This document shows, piece after piece, positions 34,007 to 43,200 of a stretch of 64,000 nt of DNA. Positions within the stretch are counted from its first letter, which is position 1, and every line of letters starts with the position of its first letter. The notes below the pieces were generated by a model. It worked only from the letters and a program-made list of their open reading frames with translations. It had not been told where the DNA came from and ran no database searches. Source of the stretch: JARRNE01 sp963824085 (GTDB lineage Bacteria; Pseudomonadota; Gammaproteobacteria; Chromatiales; Chromatiaceae). The position numbers and the translations under genes were made by a program. The DNA is taken from NCBI GenBank assembly GCA_963824085.1, contig CAWGNT010000005.1, positions 1 through 64,000 on the forward strand. Direction: 5' to 3'.

Positions 34007-34669
34007 CTACTCGCCGGAGCGAACGCCGCTGCGGGCACATAGGTTCTGCTCGACCGCAATGACCGCGGCCTCCACGCGTGAATGGACATCAAGCTTGCGC
34101 AGGATTGCCTTGACGTGGAGCTTGACCGTCCCGTCGGAGATCCCAAGCACGCGCGCGATGGCCTTGTTACTCTGACCGTCGGCTAGGTGACAGAGGATTT
34201 CATGCTCCCGCGGTGTCAGGTCCGAGAAGGCGGAAGGCGCGTTGGCCTCTGCGCCATCACCCTTGACGGCCTTGGCCAGGACGCCGGTGAGCTCGCGGGC
34301 GACCACCGTCTTGCCCGCGACTATCTCGCGCAGGGAGGAAATCAGCTCGTTGGGCTCCATGTCCTTGAGCAAGTAGCCCTGGGCGCCGGCCTGCAAGGAG
34401 TCGATCACGTCCCGCTCTTCGGCGCTGGTGGTCAGCATCGCGACCGGCATGGTCTGAGCGGACGCACGCAGCCGCCGGAGCACCTCGAGGCCGGTCAGAT
34501 TGGGCATCCGCATGTCGAGAAGCACCACCTCCGGCGATGTCTCCTTGACCAGTCGAATGCCCTCTTCGCAGTCGCCCACCGCGCCTATGACATCGATACC
34601 GCGGCGCTCCAGCAGCTCCCGCAGACCGATGCGGAAAAGGGCATGATCGTCGATCAGCAGGACGCGCAT
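34007..34669 (-). CDS. NarL/FixJ-family response regulator
   Basis: 220 residues. Receiver domain residues 1-120 with acidic pocket DDH (7-9), phospho-acceptor Asp52 in VVLLDMRMPN, and the Lys in GYLLKDMEP near 105. A LuxR-type helix-turn-helix follows at about 150-212 (LTPREHEILCHLADGQSNKAIARVL, SDGTVKLHVKAILRKL). Sequence details such as RMPNLTGLEVLRRLR are those of NarL proteins, which answer to nitrate/nitrite in enterobacteria. The start codon overlaps the stop of the sensor kinase gene (TGATG), so translation is coupled. What it controls is not shown in the window; no narGHJI or nap genes are present. Confidence 0.93.
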   Translation of the reverse strand: MRVLLIDDHALFRIGLRELLERRGIDVIGAVGDCEEGIRLVKETSPEVVLLDMRMPNLTGLEVLRRLRASAQTMPVAMLTTSAEERDVIDSLQAGAQGYLLKDMEPNELISSLREIVAGKTVVARELTGVLAKAVKGDGAEANAPSAFSDLTPREHEILCHLADGQSNKAIARVLGISDGTVKLHVKAILRKLDVHSRVEAAVIAVEQNLCARSGVRSGE

Positions 34670-36288
34670 CAGGCGGCCACCAGGGGAGACGATATGGTCG
34701 AGGGCTTACGGTCGGGTGTGAACACCAGCTCTACCCGCGTCCCCTCGCCGGGCTCGCTCTCGACGCGGAGCTCCGCACCGATCCGGCGCGCCCGCTCCTG
34801 CATGATCGAGAGACCGATATGCTCTCCGGGGCGCCCCCCCGCCGTGGGCGCACTGAACCCGATGCCGTCGTCCTCAACCAACACCACGTGCTCCCCGCCG
34901 CTCAGGCGTGTCAACAAGACACGCACGGTCTGCGCATGGGCATGCTTGCGGATGTTTGCGAGCGACTCTTGCACGATCCGGACGATCTGCAGCTCCATCG
35001 ATGCCGGAAGACCGAAAGGCCGGCAGTTGGTCTGAAAGAACACGTGCGTGCCGGTCTTCTGGCGGAAGCGCTCGGTGAGCTTCTCCAGTCCGGCAATGAG
35101 TCCTTGGCGATCCATAGGCGCACGGAAGCTGCTGAGAAGCTCACGCAGCTCCGTGTGGGCCTCATCCAGACCGTTGCGGATATGCTCCAGGTCCGTCCGT
35201 GCCTCGTCGGAGATGGGGCTCTGGGCCAGCGAATCGTCGAGCATCCGGACTTGGAAACGCAGAGTCGCCAGCGTCTGCGCCAGCGAGTCGTGAAGCTCAT
35301 GAGCCAATAGGTTGCGCTCTTCAAGGACGGAGAGGCGGCGCGCCTCCAGGTCAGAACGATGCTTGGCCACGGCGATACCCAAATGGTGTCCGACGCTGAA
35401 CAGGAGCTCCATGATGTCCTCACGCGCCCGGACTCCCGGCTTGTCGACGAAGATGGTATAGATGCCGAGCAGCTCGTCGTGGTGCTCCAGCGGGACCGTA
35501 AGCACCTCCATCTCGTCGCTGGCGAACATCTTGCGCCCGTAGACGCGGGAGCAAAAGCGAGCGTCGTTGCGGCAGACGATGTCCCCCGCAGAGAGGACGC
35601 TGCCGCATAGACAGAGGTCGACCGGCGTCATACCGTGCTCGCGCACCAGGTCGTTATCGAGGCCGATGGACCCGACCAGCCGGCGCGCCCCATCCGGCAA
35701 AACCAGGCGCACCGTCGCGGCCCGGCCGTTGACCATCTCCTTGAGCACCCGCAGAAAACGGAGAAGCAGCTCGTCCAGGCCCTCGGTCTCATTGATTCCG
35801 GCCGCAACGTCGTAGAGGATCTTGAGCGATGCCGTCTTCTGGGCGAGACGCGCGGTCTGACGGGCCACACGGTTGTCCATGTCGTCGTACAGCTCGGTAA
35901 GCTCCTCGTTGAGGGCGGCGATATCGCCCGCAATGGCATCGAGCACACCCACGTTGCGCAGGGATTCACTGGCACCAGGCTCGCCCTGGCACACGCGGAA
36001 AGCGGACTCCTCCAGCCTCACCAGCGGGTCCAGAAGCTGCCGGTACAGCCGCCAGCCAAAGACGGCGAGCGTCGCCGCCGTCACTGCGAGCGCCGAAAGG
36101 GCGAGAGCCCCAACCTCCGGCGCACCGGGGAACATCCGATCGAGCAGCGCCAGAGCGAGTGCCGCCACCAGTCCAACTGCGAGCGCCGCCAGCGGAAGGG
36201 TCAGGCCCGCACGATGCAGGAGACCGAGGATGCGTCGGGGAGGCGGCGGCTCGGCCCTGGTGGTTGGTCTGGCGGCGCGATCGGTCAT
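34669..36288 (-). CDS. NarX-like sensor histidine kinase with cysteine-rich GAF domain
   Basis: 539 residues from the ATG at 36288; the frame opens further upstream inside the ABC gene. Two membrane helices near the N-terminus (about residues 25-45 and 57-77) leave only about a dozen residues outside, so there is no periplasmic nitrate domain as in classical NarX. A HAMP-like linker and coiled coil lead into a GAF domain (about 165-310) with four cysteines in the phrase CLCGSVLSAGDIVCRNDARF plus the next Cys. A HisKA_3 motif ELHDSLAQTLATLRFQV holds the phospho-His, and an HATPase_c domain (LVEDDGIGF, GEHIGLSIMQERA) completes it. The cysteines could bind an Fe-S cluster or react with thiols, so it may sense redox state in the cytoplasm; that is inference. 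61 bases separate it from the exporter gene. Confidence 0.9.
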   Translation of the reverse strand: MTDRAARPTTRAEPPPPRRILGLLHRAGLTLPLAALAVGLVAALALALLDRMFPGAPEVGALALSALAVTAATLAVFGWRLYRQLLDPLVRLEESAFRVCQGEPGASESLRNVGVLDAIAGDIAALNEELTELYDDMDNRVARQTARLAQKTASLKILYDVAAGINETEGLDELLLRFLRVLKEMVNGRAATVRLVLPDGARRLVGSIGLDNDLVREHGMTPVDLCLCGSVLSAGDIVCRNDARFCSRVYGRKMFASDEMEVLTVPLEHHDELLGIYTIFVDKPGVRAREDIMELLFSVGHHLGIAVAKHRSDLEARRLSVLEERNLLAHELHDSLAQTLATLRFQVRMLDDSLAQSPISDEARTDLEHIRNGLDEAHTELRELLSSFRAPMDRQGLIAGLEKLTERFRQKTGTHVFFQTNCRPFGLPASMELQIVRIVQESLANIRKHAHAQTVRVLLTRLSGGEHVVLVEDDGIGFSAPTAGGRPGEHIGLSIMQERARRIGAELRVESEPGEGTRVELVFTPDRKPSTISSPLVAA

Positions 36289-36349
36289 CGGCTGATCGGG
36301 CCGAAGGAACCTGCGGACGGACGAGGCAACGACAAGGCGGTCACGACCC

Positions 36350-38149
36350 TCACGCGACCGCCTCCAGCACCCGCTCCCGCAGCTGCAGATCCCACATTGC
36401 GGCATAGAGCCCGCCGGTGGCGAGGAGCTGACGGTGGGTCCCCTGCTCCACGATGCGGCCGTCCTCCATCACGAGAATGAGGTCCGCATCCACCACGGTC
36501 GAGAGGCGATGGGCGATGACCAGTGTCGTGTGGTCCTCCGCCACCTCTGCCAGGGTCTGCTGGATGGCCTGCTCGGTGTGGCTGTCGAGCGACGAGGTGG
36601 CCTCGTCGAAGACCAGGATGCGAGGGCGTTTGAGGATGGCGCGGGCAATCGCGACCCGCTGCTTCTCGCCGCCTGACAGCTTTAGCCCGCGCTCTCCTAC
36701 AACCGTGTCCCACCCTTTGGGCAGACTTTCGACAAAGGACCGGATGTGGGCCATCTCCGCCGCCCGCTCGATCTCCCCGCGCGTGGCTCCGCGGCGGCCA
36801 TAGGCCAGGTTGTAGTAAATACTGTCGTTGAAGAGCACCGTGTCCTGGGGGACGATGCCGATCGCGCGCCGCAGACTGTCCTGGGTGACCTCCCGGATGT
36901 CTTGCCCGTCGATCAGGATGCGCCCGCCGGCCACGTCGTAGAAGCGGAACAGGAGCCTGGCCAGGGTCGACTTGCCGGCACCGCTGTGGCCGACGACCGC
37001 AACCTTCTGGCCCGGTGCAATGGTGAAGTCGACATCCCGCAGGATGGGCCGCTCCGGCTGGTAGTGGAAGTGCACATGATCGAACTCGATGTCGCCTTGC
37101 TTGAGGAGAAGGGATGTGGCGCCCGGTCGGTCCTGGATCTCCGGCTCACGCTCCAATAGCTTGAAGACCAGGTCCATGTCCGCCAGGGCGTATTTGATCT
37201 GGCGGTAGACCACGCCCAGGAAGTTGAGCGGAATGAAGAGCTGCAGCATGAAGGCGTTCACCAGCACCAGGTCGCCGACGCTCATCGTGTGCGTCACAAC
37301 CCCTCGGGCGGCGTAGAACATGATGAAGGTGACACCCAGCGCGATAATCCCGCCCTGACCGAAGTTCAGCAGAGACATGGAGCTCTGGCTCTTCACCGCT
37401 ACCTCCTCCCAGTCGGTCAGGGTGCCGTCGTAGCGCCGCTGCTCCATGTCCTCGTTGCCGAAGTACTTTACCGTCTCGTAGTTGATCAGGCTGTCGAAGG
37501 CCTGGGAGTTGGCCCGCGAGTCGAGGCGGTTCATCTGGTGGCGGTAGTCCATGCGCCACTCGGTGACGGCGAAGGTAAAGGCGATGTAAGCGATGACGGT
37601 CCCGAAGGTGACGAGGGTAAAGACGAGGGCGTACTTCGTGAGCAGGATGCCCGCGACCAGACTGAACTCCACCGCGACCGGCAGCACACTGAAGGCCATG
37701 TAGTTGAGGATGCTGCTCACCGAGCGGGTGCCCCGCTCCAGGTCGCGGCTGACGGCCCCCGTCTGGCGCTCCAGGTGATAGCGCAGGGAGAGCCGGTGCA
37801 GATGCTCGAGGACCCGCGTGGAGAGCCGCCGCATCGCCCGATAGCGCACCCGGGCGAAGACCACGTCCCGGAGCTCGTTGAAGAGCGAGGCGCTGAGCTT
37901 CAGCGCCCCGTAGGCCAAGAGGAGCGAGACCGGCAGAACGATGACCTGCGACTGCCCACCGTGGAACGCATCCACGATCTCCTTGAGGATCACTGGGACA
38001 CCCACCGTGGCGACCTTGGCGACCAATAGACAACCTAACGCCAGCAACGCCCGCCCCCGGAACTCCCAGAGGAAGGGCAGCATGCCGCGAAGGTTGTGCC
38101 AGTCTCGGCGGTCGCTGTGGACGCGTTCCGTAGCGCTTACGTGGATCAT
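36350..38149 (-). CDS. Atm1-type ABC exporter (fused membrane and ATPase domains)
   Basis: 599 residues. Six membrane helices between about residues 25 and 320 contain two Atm1 signatures, SRDLERGTRSVSSILNYMAF and SLINYETVKYFGNEDMEQRR. The nucleotide-binding domain has Walker A GHSGAGKSTLARLL, the signature LSGGEKQRVAIARAIL and Walker B ILVFDEATSSLDS. It would work as a homodimer in the inner membrane. Bacterial and mitochondrial Atm1 proteins move glutathione derivatives such as GSSG or glutathione polysulfide, and protect against heavy metals. Here it heads a run with a thiol-type sensor kinase, a NarL-like regulator and a rhodanese, consistent with export of a sulfur or thiol species. The S24-like gene starts divergently 106 bases away. 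Confidence 0.92.
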   Translation of the reverse strand: MIHVSATERVHSDRRDWHNLRGMLPFLWEFRGRALLALGCLLVAKVATVGVPVILKEIVDAFHGGQSQVIVLPVSLLLAYGALKLSASLFNELRDVVFARVRYRAMRRLSTRVLEHLHRLSLRYHLERQTGAVSRDLERGTRSVSSILNYMAFSVLPVAVEFSLVAGILLTKYALVFTLVTFGTVIAYIAFTFAVTEWRMDYRHQMNRLDSRANSQAFDSLINYETVKYFGNEDMEQRRYDGTLTDWEEVAVKSQSSMSLLNFGQGGIIALGVTFIMFYAARGVVTHTMSVGDLVLVNAFMLQLFIPLNFLGVVYRQIKYALADMDLVFKLLEREPEIQDRPGATSLLLKQGDIEFDHVHFHYQPERPILRDVDFTIAPGQKVAVVGHSGAGKSTLARLLFRFYDVAGGRILIDGQDIREVTQDSLRRAIGIVPQDTVLFNDSIYYNLAYGRRGATRGEIERAAEMAHIRSFVESLPKGWDTVVGERGLKLSGGEKQRVAIARAILKRPRILVFDEATSSLDSHTEQAIQQTLAEVAEDHTTLVIAHRLSTVVDADLILVMEDGRIVEQGTHRQLLATGGLYAAMWDLQLRERVLEAVA

Positions 38150-38255
38150 GTTAAACTGCTGATTTCCCGGTCGGCAGGTCCCATATCAAAAGGGGATCAT
38201 TGTACCCGATGCCCCCATCGGGCTGGCCGACAACCACATCAAATGAGGGCAAAGC

Positions 38256-38642
38256 ATGTCCGATCCTACCCTCGAAGCCGGCACCGGCTGCAGCCTCCAG
38301 GAGCCCTTCGCCCTGCAGGTCCTCGGGGACAGTATGGAGCCCGAGTTCCCCGAGAAGTGCATCGTCATTATTGAACCGACCGACCGCTGCCGCAGCGGCA
38401 TGTACGTCTTCGCGGAGGTCGAAGGGGTGCGCTGGTTCCGGCAGTACGTGAAGGATGCGGAAGGCCGCGAGTGGCTCTACGCGCTCAACGAGATCTACCC
38501 CGAGATCGAACTCACCGGCCTCGAGTGGAAGGTCCTGGGCGTCATCATCCAGCGCAACATCCGCCGCAAGATCCAGCACTACTCCTACGCGACGAGGCCG
38601 CAGCCCCAGGTCGAGATAAGGGACCTGACCGGGACTGTGTGA
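38256..38642 (+). CDS. S24/LexA-like peptidase-fold protein without DNA-binding domain
   Basis: 128 residues, GAGGG before the ATG. The nucleophile motif VLGDSMEPEF (Ser at about residue 25) and the following CIVIIEPTDRCRSGMYVFAE match the C-terminal half of LexA/UmuD-type S24 peptidases. The position of the catalytic lysine (VKRL-like in LexA) reads VRWFRQ, so a Ser-Lys dyad is probably missing. No helix-turn-helix precedes it. It is the first gene before an RND efflux pair and is divergent from the Atm1-like operon, so it might be a regulator partner or signal-peptidase-like relic; function is unknown. Confidence 0.78.
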   Translation: MSDPTLEAGTGCSLQEPFALQVLGDSMEPEFPEKCIVIIEPTDRCRSGMYVFAEVEGVRWFRQYVKDAEGREWLYALNEIYPEIELTGLEWKVLGVIIQRNIRRKIQHYSYATRPQPQVEIRDLTGTV

Positions 38643-38797
38643 CACTGGAGTGGCGGCCGCCCGCGCGCCCGCGACAGGTCCCCAGGCTGCAAGCTAAAAC
38701 CGAGCCACGCGGTGAGCGATCTCCATCCCCAGGTCGCCCGGCCCGCCTGGCGTTAGGTGCGGCGGGAGTATCGGCGGCGAGAGGAAGTTACCTCTTC

Positions 38798-39967
38798 GTG
38801 TTTCGTTGTGTTCTTCGTGGTGCGCTCGTCGTATCCCGGGCGATCGACCTGGCTTCAGGTGCGGCGGCCCGCACATCGACGCCGATCGCCCTCGCCGCGG
38901 CGCTGGTCAGCGTCGTCGTAGTCGGCTGCAGCAAGCCAGCGTCCGAGGCCGAAGCGCCCGCGCAACGGCCGACCTCCGCGCATCTGGTCGCCGTCTATAC
39001 CGCAAAGCGGGAGTCGGTCAGCACGGCCCACGAGCGTCCCGGTTCGCTACGCTTTCGGCGGCTCGTGCGCATCTACAGCCAGGAGGAGGGACGCATCACC
39101 GAGCTCCGGCTCTACGAGGGCGATCGGGTCAAGCAAGGCCAGCTGCTGGTCCGGCTGGACGACGACCTCCTTCGGGCGCAAGCCGACAAGGCCCGCGCCA
39201 CCCGGGAGCAGAAGGCCCTGGATCTGAAGCGGCTGGAGGAGCTCAGGCAAAAGCGGGCGGTATCCGACGACGAGCTCGCTCAGGCACGAACGGCCCTCGC
39301 GGTCGCCCAGGCCGACGAGCGACTTCTCACGACGCGCCTCGCCTTCACCCGCGTCCACGCACCGTTCGCCGGCGTGATCACCGAACGACTCGTCGAGCCG
39401 GGCGACTTCGTCACCAAGAACACCCACCTCCTGACGCTGGCCGATCCGGGCTCGCTCGTGGCTGAGGTCTACGCCTCCGAGCTCGTGCTGCCGCAGGTCG
39501 CGGTCGGCGACCCGGTGGAGGTTCGCATCGACGCGCTGGGGGCCTCCCACTTCCAAGGCCGCATCCTCCGTGTCCATCCCTCGCTCAATCAGACGAGCCG
39601 GCAAGGGATCGTGGAGATTGCCCTCGACCCCATACCCGCCGGCGCCAGGGCGGGACAGTTCGTGCGGGCGACCCTCACAACCGCCGGTGTGGAGCGCCTG
39701 CTCGTCCCATTTCGGGCCTTGCGGCAAGATCGGGAGGGCGAGTTCGTGTGGCTCGTAGACGCCGACGGCAAGGCGCGGCGTCGGGCGGTGCGCAGCGGCC
39801 TGCGCATCGCCGACAGGGTGGAGATTCTGGACGGACTGTCCTCCGGCGAGCGGGTGATCACTCGCGGCTTCCTCGGGTTGGCGGAAGGAAAGGCAGTGAA
39901 GGTCGTCAAAGAGCATGAGCCTGAAAATGGAACCGCCAAGGACGCCAAGAGCGCCAAGGTCTTCTGA
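38798..39967 (+). CDS. RND efflux membrane-fusion lipoprotein
   Basis: 389 residues from a GTG at 38798; this start is the best of poor choices because the upstream DNA is repeat-like, and the true N-terminus is uncertain. A lipobox-like VVVVGCSKP follows a hydrophobic stretch, so the mature protein should be lipidated at that Cys. The HlyD pattern is clear: first lipoyl half (GRITELRLYEGDRVKQGQLL), a helical hairpin rich in Ala, Arg, Lys and Glu, second lipoyl half (TRVHAPFAGVITERLVEPGD) and beta-barrel domains to residue about 375. It links the RND pump to an outer-membrane channel. The last dozen residues (NGTAKDAKSAKVF) are encoded by a dispersed GCCAAG-type repeat, so the original C-terminus may have been replaced. 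The pump gene follows 297 bases later. Confidence 0.85.
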   Translation: MFRCVLRGALVVSRAIDLASGAAARTSTPIALAAALVSVVVVGCSKPASEAEAPAQRPTSAHLVAVYTAKRESVSTAHERPGSLRFRRLVRIYSQEEGRITELRLYEGDRVKQGQLLVRLDDDLLRAQADKARATREQKALDLKRLEELRQKRAVSDDELAQARTALAVAQADERLLTTRLAFTRVHAPFAGVITERLVEPGDFVTKNTHLLTLADPGSLVAEVYASELVLPQVAVGDPVEVRIDALGASHFQGRILRVHPSLNQTSRQGIVEIALDPIPAGARAGQFVRATLTTAGVERLLVPFRALRQDREGEFVWLVDADGKARRRAVRSGLRIADRVEILDGLSSGERVITRGFLGLAEGKAVKVVKEHEPENGTAKDAKSAKVF

Positions 39968-40250
39968 TGTTCCGTCCGGTGCCCAAGCTCCTGCTTTCGT
40001 CTGGTGCCCAAGCTCCTGCTTGGGCACCTCTTCTCATCGAAGCTCTGCTTCCTCTCTGCCTGGCGCAAGGCGAAACGCCGCGGGATTTCACCGGCAGTGC
40101 ACAGCGGCCGCATGCATGTGCCCAGAATCTGACGGCGTCGCACGTGGCTGGCCTCGGGAAGCGGAGCTTCGGGAGAGGACGTACCGAAGCGGAGCTTCGG
40201 CACGAGGGCGAAAGGGTTCCTTGGCGTCCTTGGCGCCTTGGCGGTTCAAA
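39929..40250. repeat. Nest of short palindromes and GCCAAG-type repeats inside the RND operon
   Basis: The block begins in the coding end of the fusion-protein gene (GCCAAGGACGCCAAGAGCGC) and ends with its inverted partner CTTGGCGTCCTTGGCGCCTT at 40219. Between them lie an 11-bp perfect stem with a 4-base loop (GGTGCCCAAGC at 40003, GCTTGGGCACC at 40018), a direct copy of its left part at 39979, and related palindromes of the CGAAGC-GCTTCG type at 40028, 40157 and 40184. No gene is seen in the 297-base gap. Confidence 0.7.
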
Positions 40251-40264
40251 TTTCCGAACCCAAG

Positions 40265-43200
40265 ATGAGGAATAGCATCTCGGGCTGGTCGGTCCGCCAT
40301 CCGATTGGGGTGGTCATGCTGACCCTGGCCGTGATGGTGATCGGCGGATTCGCCCTGGAGCGGCTCAATGTCGACTTGCTGCCCCAGATCATCTATCCGG
40401 ACGTCCGCGTGCGGATCCTGGACCCCGGCGTGCCCGCCAAGATCATGGAGGACGAGGTCACCCGCCAGCTCGAGGAGCAGCTCGCCATCACCGAGGGGGC
40501 GATCGCCGTACAGTCCCAGACCTCCGAGGGACGCAGCGCCGTGGACCTCTCGTTCACCTACGGTACGGACATCGACGAAGCCCTGAGGGATGCCAGCTCG
40601 CGCCTCGACCGGGCGAAGCGATTCCTGCCGGATACCATCGACCCCCCCGTCATCTACAAGCGCGACCCCTTCCAGCTCCCGGTGGCCGAGTACGCGATCA
40701 GCTCGCCGCTCCTCGATCCGGTAGAGCTTCGCACTTGGGTGGACTACAGCCTGAGCCGGGCACTGCTCAACCTGCCCGGCGTTGCCGCCGCCGAGGTCGG
40801 GGGCGGACTGCAGCGGGAGGTGCGGATCATTGCCGACCAATACCGGCTAGCCGGGCTGGGCCTGGACGTGCGGGACATCGAGACCGCCCTTCAGGAAGCG
40901 AACCGCGACGTGCCGGCGGGGCGGCTCCTGATGAGCGAGGGCGAGATCAGCGGGCGCACTCAGGGCCGCTTCAAGTCCGTGGAGGAGATCCTCAACCTGC
41001 CGCTGTCTTCGAAGGACCAGGACGACCCGCTCTCCCTGCTCCGGCTCGGGGAAGTCGCCCGCGTCATCGACGGGGCCGCGGAGGAGCGGCTGCGCATCCG
41101 TCTGAACGACCGGCCCGGCGTGAAGCTCTCGATCCAGAAACAGCCACAGGCCAATACGGTGGCGGTGGTAGACGGCGTGGCGCACGAGCTGGAGCGACTC
41201 AAGACCCAGGGGCAGATCCCGCAAGACATCCGCGTCGAGCGGGTGGACGACCAGGCCCGCTACATCCGCCAATCCCTGAACAACGCGGTCAGTGCCGCCG
41301 TGAGCGGCGCATTGCTCGCCATGGCTGTCGTCTACCTCTTCCTGGGCAGCCTGCGGCGCACCCTCATCATCGGCAGCGCCATCCCAATTGCGGTGCTGGT
41401 GACCTTCATCCTGATGGCCATAAGCGGGCTCACCTTCAACATCATGACCCTGGGGGGACTCGCCCTCGGGATCGGCATGCTGGTGGACAGCACCATCGTG
41501 ATGCTGGAGAACGTCTATCGCCACCAGCGCCTCGGCGAGTCGAGCGTCCAAGCCGCCGAGGCCGCGAGCGGTGAGGTGACCAGCGCCATCGTCGCGTCCA
41601 CCTCCACCAATCTCGCAGCCGTGCTGCCCTTTCTCTTCATCGGCGGACTGATCGGGCTCCTGTTTCGGGAGCTCATCTTCACCATCTCTGCCGCCATCGT
41701 CGCCTCCATGGTGGTCGCCCTGACGCTCGTGCCGGCGCTGGCCGGCCGAGTCGCCGCAGGCCGCGAGGGCGCCGTGCGACAGATGGTCAATCGGGGGATG
41801 GGCTGGCTTCAAGAGGGCTACGCCCGGGTGCTGGGCCGGCTGCTCAAGGTCTACTGGCTCGTCATTGCCGTCTTTGTGGTGGGTCTCGTGGTGACGATGC
41901 CGTGGCTCAAGGAGGCGCAGCAGGAGTTCCTTCCGACGCTCGACGAGGGGGATGTCCGCATCAGCCTCACGGCCGACAGCGGCGCCAACATCGAGTCCAT
42001 GGACGCCGCCACTCGGCGGGTGGAGACCCTGGTGGCCCGGCAACCGGAGGTCGCGACCGTCTTCACGACGGTCGGCGGGTTCGTGTTCGGCCGCTCCCAG
42101 TACGAAAGCCCGAACCGTGCAAGTATCCAGGTCCAGCTCAGGCCGCTGACCGAGCGTAAGATCAGCAGCAAGGCATGGATCGGTCGGGTAAAGCGGCTGA
42201 TCGCCGACGAGCAGATCCCGGGGCTCAGGGTCAACCTCTACACCCGCGGTATCCGGGGCATTCGCTTCAACCGCGGCGACGACGACCTCAGCCTGCGCAT
42301 CAAGGGGCCGCAGCTCGAGACCCTGGAACGACTGGCGAGCCAGGCGGTGGAGCGGCTCAAGCAGATTCCCGGGCTGCGCAACGTGCAGCACTCCAACGAG
42401 GACGTGACCCAGGAAATCGCCATCCGCCTGGATCGGCAGCGGGCCGCGAGTTACGGTCTCGACGTGCAAGACGTGGGCGACGTTCTACGTTTCGCGCTCG
42501 AAGGAAAGGTCGTGACGGACTTCATCGCCGACGACCGCAGCATCGATGTGCTGCTTCGCCTCGATCGCCTGGACGTCGGCGCCCCTGGCGACCTGGAGTC
42601 CATCATCCTCTTCAGCAAGACCGAGCCCCGCGCGCCCCTTCGGCTGGGGGACGTAGCGCAGGTGGAGATCCTGCCTCAGCCCTCCACCATCCTGCGGGAC
42701 CGTCAGCAGCGGATGGTCGAGATCACCGCATCCCTGGGCGACGGACTCGGGCTGCAGGAGGCCATCGAGAAGGCCCTGGCCGCAACCGCCGACCTACCGC
42801 TCCCGGCGGGCTACAGCCTTTACGAGGCCGGCAGTCTCGCGACCTTGCAGGAGGGACGGGATCTTGGGCGTATCCTGCTGGCGCTCGCCCTGTTCCTCGT
42901 GCTGGTGGTGATGGCGGTGCAGTACGAGTCCGTGCGCAACCCCATCATCATCCTCTTGAGCGTGCCCTTCGCCCTCACCGGAGTGGTGCTCGGCCTGCAA
43001 TGGACGGGGCTCCCGCTCTCCATGCCCGTCTGGCTCGGGCTCATCATGCTGGCCGGAATCGTGGTCAACAACGCCATCGTCCTCGTCGAGTTCATCGAGA
43101 TCGAGCGCCGCCAGGGGCTGGCCATGCGGGAGGCCATCCTCGAGGCGGCGCGCCTGCGCCTGCGGCCCATCCTCATGACTACCCTGACCACTGTGGTAGG

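Noticed and set aside
40847..42469. 540-codon open frame on the minus strand
   Set aside because: Antisense to the RND permease; low-complexity His/Gln/Asp composition typical of a shadow.
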